DNA from: Azospirillum sp. TSH100
GTDB lineage: Bacteria > Pseudomonadota > Alphaproteobacteria > Azospirillales > Azospirillaceae
Assembly (NCBI RefSeq): GCF_004923295.1
Contig: NZ_CP039635.1
Location: 1-64,000, forward strand
Length of the DNA stretch: 64,000 nt
Reading direction: 5' to 3'
Part shown: one piece after another, positions 60,292 to 64,000 of the stretch
Position numbering within the stretch: position 1 is the stretch's first letter
How the letters are laid out: the number at the start of each line of letters is the position of its first letter
Program-made: the position numbers and the translations under genes
The notes under the pieces: model-generated
What the model was told of the DNA's origin: nothing
Seen by the model: only the letters and a program-made list of their open reading frames with translations
The model's database searches: none

Positions 60292-61782
60292 TCACGCTGC
60301 TTGCGGCCGGCGAAGAAATCGGGCGGTCATGCGGAACAGCATGGCGCGGTCGGCCCTGCCGAAGCTCGGCCCGAACAGCGCGGCGACGGCGAACAGCATG
60401 GTCAGTCCGACCTTGGCGGCGGCGAAGGTCGGGTTGACCTCGAAGCCGAACAGGGCGAGACCAGCCAGATAGGCGATGGCGGCCGGCGCCAGGATGCCGG
60501 TCACCCGCAGCACACTCAGCGGCGGCTCGTTCGGGCTGAGGCGGCGGCACAGCGCCTCCGTCGCACCCAGCATCACGAGCTCGCGCCCCAACACGCCAAT
60601 GGCGCCGCCCATCAGGCCGAACGGCCCCAGCGTCACCGCCATGATCAGCGTGCCGATCGCCAGCCCGCCCAGCGAGATCGCCGGCAGCACGCCGACCTTC
60701 TTGGTCTTCACCAGGCCGACCTCGGCATGCATGCGCACACCATGGACGACATAGGCCAGCACCAGCAGCGGCATGCAGGGCAGCACCGTATCGTACTCGC
60801 TGGACGCGATCAGCCACAGCACCTCCGGCGCGGTCAGCGCCATGCCGAGTGCGGCCGCCGACAGCAGCACGACGAACAGGTAGAAGACGAATTCCGACTG
60901 GTCGCGCCCGGCGGTGCCGTCCCCGATGTCGTGTTGGGCCTCGATCCGGCTGACAGACCAGATCTGCAGGAAGGAAGCGGTCAGGAACATATAAAGCATG
61001 GTCGCGAGCCGCAGGCCGAAAGACAGCACACCCACCGCGGCGACGCCCATCAGCAGGTTGACCAGATAGCGCATGGCGAACTGGTTGCCCATGTCCAGCA
61101 TGGTCTGCGGCATGAAGGGCAGGCCCAGCACCGTCACCCGCTTCAGGATGCCGAAGGAGAAGCCGACACCGTTCACCGCCAGGATCGCCACAGTCAGTGC
61201 GATGCCCAGCCCGACGAAGGTGATGGCGTTGGCCAGGAAGATGCCGGTCACGCCCAGATCCATCACCAGCAGGAAGGTGAGGTTGAGGCCGATCAGCCCG
61301 ACCGCCTTGCCGACGGAGATCAGCAGGCAGGTGCCCGACCGCTTGTGGACCCGGTAATAGGCGAGCGCCAGCTCGAACACAGCGCTGAAGGCGATGCCGG
61401 CGAAGGCGAAGGCGATGACCGGCCCCTGGTCGGTTCCGCCGAACAGCAGGTCGCTGGCGCTCCATCCGGCCGGCAGAGCGACCGCAAGCAGGGCCAGCGA
61501 GGCCGCCCACAGCCCGATCATCGTCGTGCTGACCACGCGCGACCGGCCACGGTCGTCGGGATGTTCGAAATAGACGACGGTGAAGGCGTTGATCATCCCG
61601 ATCATCAGCATGACGGCAACGATGTCGCCCACCACGCCGATCAGGGCATAGACGCCGAACTCCGCCGGTGACAGGACCTTTGCATAGAGCGGCAGCAGAA
61701 GCAGTCCCGCAGCGCGGTTGACCACGTTCGCCACCATGAACATCCAGCCATGTTTGATGATCGTACCAGCTTCGACAGCCAT
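60292..61782 (-). CDS. Wzx-type polysaccharide flippase
   Basis: Inner-membrane transporter of 496 residues that would move lipid-linked repeat units across the membrane. About 12-14 hydrophobic helices are visible, beginning GWMFMVANVVNRAAGLLLLPLYAKVLSPAEFG, the typical N-terminus of the family. ATG 61782 has GAAGGA five bases upstream; an upstream in-frame start would add an Arg-rich extension. It is 42 bases upstream of the acetyltransferase gene on the same strand. Confidence 0.92.
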   Translation of the reverse strand: MAVEAGTIIKHGWMFMVANVVNRAAGLLLLPLYAKVLSPAEFGVYALIGVVGDIVAVMLMIGMINAFTVVYFEHPDDRGRSRVVSTTMIGLWAASLALLAVALPAGWSASDLLFGGTDQGPVIAFAFAGIAFSAVFELALAYYRVHKRSGTCLLISVGKAVGLIGLNLTFLLVMDLGVTGIFLANAITFVGLGIALTVAILAVNGVGFSFGILKRVTVLGLPFMPQTMLDMGNQFAMRYLVNLLMGVAAVGVLSFGLRLATMLYMFLTASFLQIWSVSRIEAQHDIGDGTAGRDQSEFVFYLFVVLLSAAALGMALTAPEVLWLIASSEYDTVLPCMPLLVLAYVVHGVRMHAEVGLVKTKKVGVLPAISLGGLAIGTLIMAVTLGPFGLMGGAIGVLGRELVMLGATEALCRRLSPNEPPLSVLRVTGILAPAAIAYLAGLALFGFEVNPTFAAAKVGLTMLFAVAALFGPSFGRADRAMLFRMTARFLRRPQAA

Positions 61783-62594
61783 CCGGTTTCCTTCGCCCCC
61801 TGTGGTCCGCCTCTTCTTCCCCACCCGCCTGACTTGCGGGGAGCGCTGCGCCCGGCGGGTGATGCGGACGCAAGACAAGGAAAAAGAACGCGCCAAATCT
61901 TGGCGGAGGTCGGGACAGCGTCAATTCGGCCTTGAAGCGACCGCAACACTCTTCGGTGCTAGTCAGCACGGCTTCTGTCAGGGATCCCGGACGTTCCGAT
62001 TAGGCTTTCCGGCGAGTTCGCACGCTGCCTCTTGCGCCCTGCAACAGGCAAGGGTGCGTTCGCGCCATGCTCCCGCTCGGAATTGCCGGGGGGTTCCCAT
62101 CGGTAAATCCGGGTGGTAGAGCCACCCCGCAAGTTCGGCGATCACCCCCGTTCGCGCTGCGGCTTTCCGCCCGGTCGGGGAAGGTTTTACCCGTCTCTAC
62201 CCAAAAATTGCGGCGATCGGACGCGCCGCCAGGGGTGCGACACCACCTTGCCGTTAACCCGAAACGCTATCCCCGCTGGGGACCGCATCCGAAAGTATCC
62301 CCATTAATATTCGGGCACCCGTACCCTTCGAAACTCCAGTGGTATCGCGGACGCGAAATCAACGTCCGTATGCACTGTTGCTGGCCGAGCCTCCTCATCC
62401 TAATTCGTCCTCAACGAACTGCGGATCGGCCCACCAAAATCATGAAAGAGCGATCTTTACATAAATGCGCCGCTGGAAATACGGCGACGCAGCAAAGTAA
62501 AGACCGGCCGAATCCCAAGAGACGCTGATGACGAGCGACCATCGGCACGAAGGCCGTGCGATGGCTGGCATTCCCTTCAACCACGGGACCTGCG
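61783..62594. promoter_or_regulatory. 812-base gene-free region between divergent polysaccharide genes
   Basis: No convincing gene is visible; an open frame at 62067-62528 has a composition unlike coding sequence here and no ribosome site. A small hairpin (GGGTGG-TAGAG-CCACCC) lies at 62111-62127. The right half is less GC-rich. Promoters for wzx and for the sugar transferase must lie here, but I cannot point to them. Confidence 0.5.
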
Positions 62595-64000
62595 ATGAGC
62601 AAACTGGACCCAGATGTGGTCATCGATCTGACCTCGGCGAAAAAGGCGACGATCCCGACGATCGCCCCCGGGCTGCTGCTTGCACTCTCGGACGGACTGG
62701 TCCTCGCCCTGGTGGGGTGGACGCTCAACCATTTCCTCGGCACCGATCCGCTGACGGATCCTGCGGAGGCCGCCGCTTGGCAACGCTCGCTGGTGACCGG
62801 CCTCATGCTGGTCCCTCTGGTGAAGTCGGTGTTCGGCATCTACACGCTCGGACGCTTCGACTACATGGAACGGACGAGACGGACATTTCAGGCGGCATTT
62901 CTTTGCTGCGCCGTGCTGGCGGTGCCGTTCATCGTGATGGAAGGTTTCCGCTCCTTCTTCGTGGAGGCCCTGTCGATCGCGCTTCTCGGCTTCGCGATCA
63001 CCTATGTCGCCGACCTGCTGCTGATCCAGGGGCTGCTGTCCAGCGCGCTGGACTGGCGCACGCCGGTGATCATCGTCGGTGCCGGCCCGCAAGGTGCCGC
63101 CATCGCCGAGAAGCTGCAACGCCTGCCCTGGCTCGGCATGCGGCCGGTCGGCTTCGTCGATGACGACGACAATCTGTGGCAGACCCGCGTCGCCGGCCTG
63201 CCGGTGATGGGGCCGGTGGAGCTGCTGGCGAAGTCGCCCGCCGTCGCCCGCCAAGCCAGTGCCGCCATCGTCGCCGACATGGGCCGACATGGCAGCGATC
63301 TGACCGGCCTGGTGCGCACCCTGCCCTTCCGCCAAGTCTATTGCGTGCTGGGCGAGGGCAACGTCAGCGCGGTCGACGCCACCTATCACAACCTGCACGG
63401 CTCGCTGGCCCTGCGCGTCTCCGTCCGTCCACCGACGGGCTATCTGCGCATCCGCCGCGCCATGGACATCGTCCTTTCGGCGATCCTGCTGGTGCTGGTG
63501 GCGCCGCTGATGCTCGGTCTCGCCGTCGCCATCAAGCTTGACAGCCCCGGCCCGGTGATGTTCCGCCAGAAGCGCTGGGCCGGCGGCAAGCAGACCTTCG
63601 ACCTGCTGAAATTCCGGTCCATGCACGTCGATGCCGAGGAACAGCTGCAACACCTGCTGGCGAACGACCCGGTTGCCCGCGAAGAATACATGACCTACCA
63701 CAAGCTTACGGTCGATCCGCGCATCACCCCGCTCGGCCGCTTCCTGCGCAAGACCTCGCTCGACGAACTGCCGCAGCTGTGGAACATCCTGATGGGCGAC
63801 ATGAGCCTGATCGGCCCGCGCGCCTACATGCCGAAGGAACTGCCTGAGGTCGGTGACTCGGCCGCGGTGATCGGCACCGTCCGTCCGGGCCTGACCGGCT
63901 ACTGGCAGGTGTCGGGGCGACACCGCACCACCTTCCAGGAACGTGTCGCCATGGATGTCTTCTATGTCCGCAATTGCGGCCTGTTGTTCGACTTCTTCAT
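62595..64000 (+). CDS. undecaprenyl-phosphate sugar phosphotransferase (WbaP/WcaJ type), 3' end cut by window
   Basis: Starts synthesis of the repeat unit by placing a hexose-1-phosphate on undecaprenyl phosphate. The ATG at 62595 opens a frame that is still open at base 64000, so the C-terminus is missing. The N-terminal part has four hydrophobic helices ([19 protein letters not shown] and others), then a nucleotide-binding-like domain ([17 protein letters not shown]). The catalytic sugar transferase domain follows ([68 protein letters not shown]). The region present is about 468 codons of an expected 470-500. Confidence 0.93.
   Translation, partial: MSKLDPDVVIDLTSAKKATIPTIAPGLLLALSDGLVLALVGWTLNHFLGTDPLTDPAEAAAWQRSLVTGLMLVPLVKSVFGIYTLGRFDYMERTRRTFQAAFLCCAVLAVPFIVMEGFRSFFVEALSIALLGFAITYVADLLLIQGLLSSALDWRTPVIIVGAGPQGAAIAEKLQRLPWLGMRPVGFVDDDDNLWQTRVAGLPVMGPVELLAKSPAVARQASAAIVADMGRHGSDLTGLVRTLPFRQVYCVLGEGNVSAVDATYHNLHGSLALRVSVRPPTGYLRIRRAMDIVLSAILLVLVAPLMLGLAVAIKLDSPGPVMFRQKRWAGGKQTFDLLKFRSMHVDAEEQLQHLLANDPVAREEYMTYHKLTVDPRITPLGRFLRKTSLDELPQLWNILMGDMSLIGPRAYMPKELPEVGDSAAVIGTVRPGLTGYWQVSGRHRTTFQERVAMDVFYVRNCGLLFDFF

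Noticed and set aside
62067..62528. A 153-codon frame between wzx and the sugar transferase
   Set aside because: Its composition is rich in Pro, Arg, His and Trp without domain pattern, no ribosome site precedes it, and the region looks regulatory.
1..64000. Search for CRISPR arrays, insertion sequences, tRNA and rRNA genes
   Set aside because: I saw no spaced direct repeats of CRISPR type, no transposase and no tRNA- or rRNA-like sequence in the window; a covariance or profile search was not possible.

Overview
The window reads as a chromosome or chromid segment of a high-GC alphaproteobacterium. FlbT, sigma-54 flagellar promoters, a short FlgC-like protein, DUF1491 and a bacterial SUV3-type helicase all fit Rhodospirillales. 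An Azospirillum-like organism is my best guess from general familiarity, not from a database search. Coding density is high. Both edges cut genes: a histidine kinase at the left and a WbaP-type sugar transferase at the right.

Left part (1-17.9 kb): a sensor kinase, a DUF1491 protein, a TPR-glycosyltransferase and the hook operon flgE-flgK-flgL behind a near-consensus sigma-54 promoter. Then come a TRAP-type binding protein, a GH13 alpha-glucosidase, a degenerate (pseudo)kinase facing a PP2C phosphatase, and three small motility genes (FlgC-like, YjfB-like, FlaG-like).

Middle (18-42 kb): this looks like a flagellin production and modification island. It holds a large family of TPR proteins, several fused to a GT-B/GT9-like domain. 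One is a 2001-residue protein with three TPR-GT modules, translationally coupled to flbT. A 520-bp, apparently identical sequence sits in inverted orientation in two of these genes. The flagellin gene has a sigma-54 promoter preceded by seven evenly built GGCA-N5/6-TGCC palindromes. Divergent in function but on the same strand is a tightly overlapping operon: KAS III, SDR reductase, acyl-activating enzyme, two acyl carrier proteins, alpha/beta hydrolase, SpsF-like cytidylyltransferase, PseI-like synthase and a glycosyltransferase. Its content suggests synthesis of a nonulosonic-acid-type sugar and a short acyl group for glycan decoration.

42-51 kb: a small helical protein, a pentapeptide-repeat protein, a hybrid histidine kinase with an unusual repeat-rich upstream region, a winged-helix protein with an unknown partner, phosphoglycerate mutase and a SUV3-like RNA helicase.

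51-64 kb: an exopolysaccharide locus with a WecG/TagA-family transferase, a Wzz/BY-kinase, a Tat-exported GH10 enzyme, a methyltransferase, a leaderless CBM60-CBM60-GH5-Calx-beta protein, a serine-acetyltransferase-like protein, a Wzx flippase and a WbaP/WcaJ priming transferase running off the edge.
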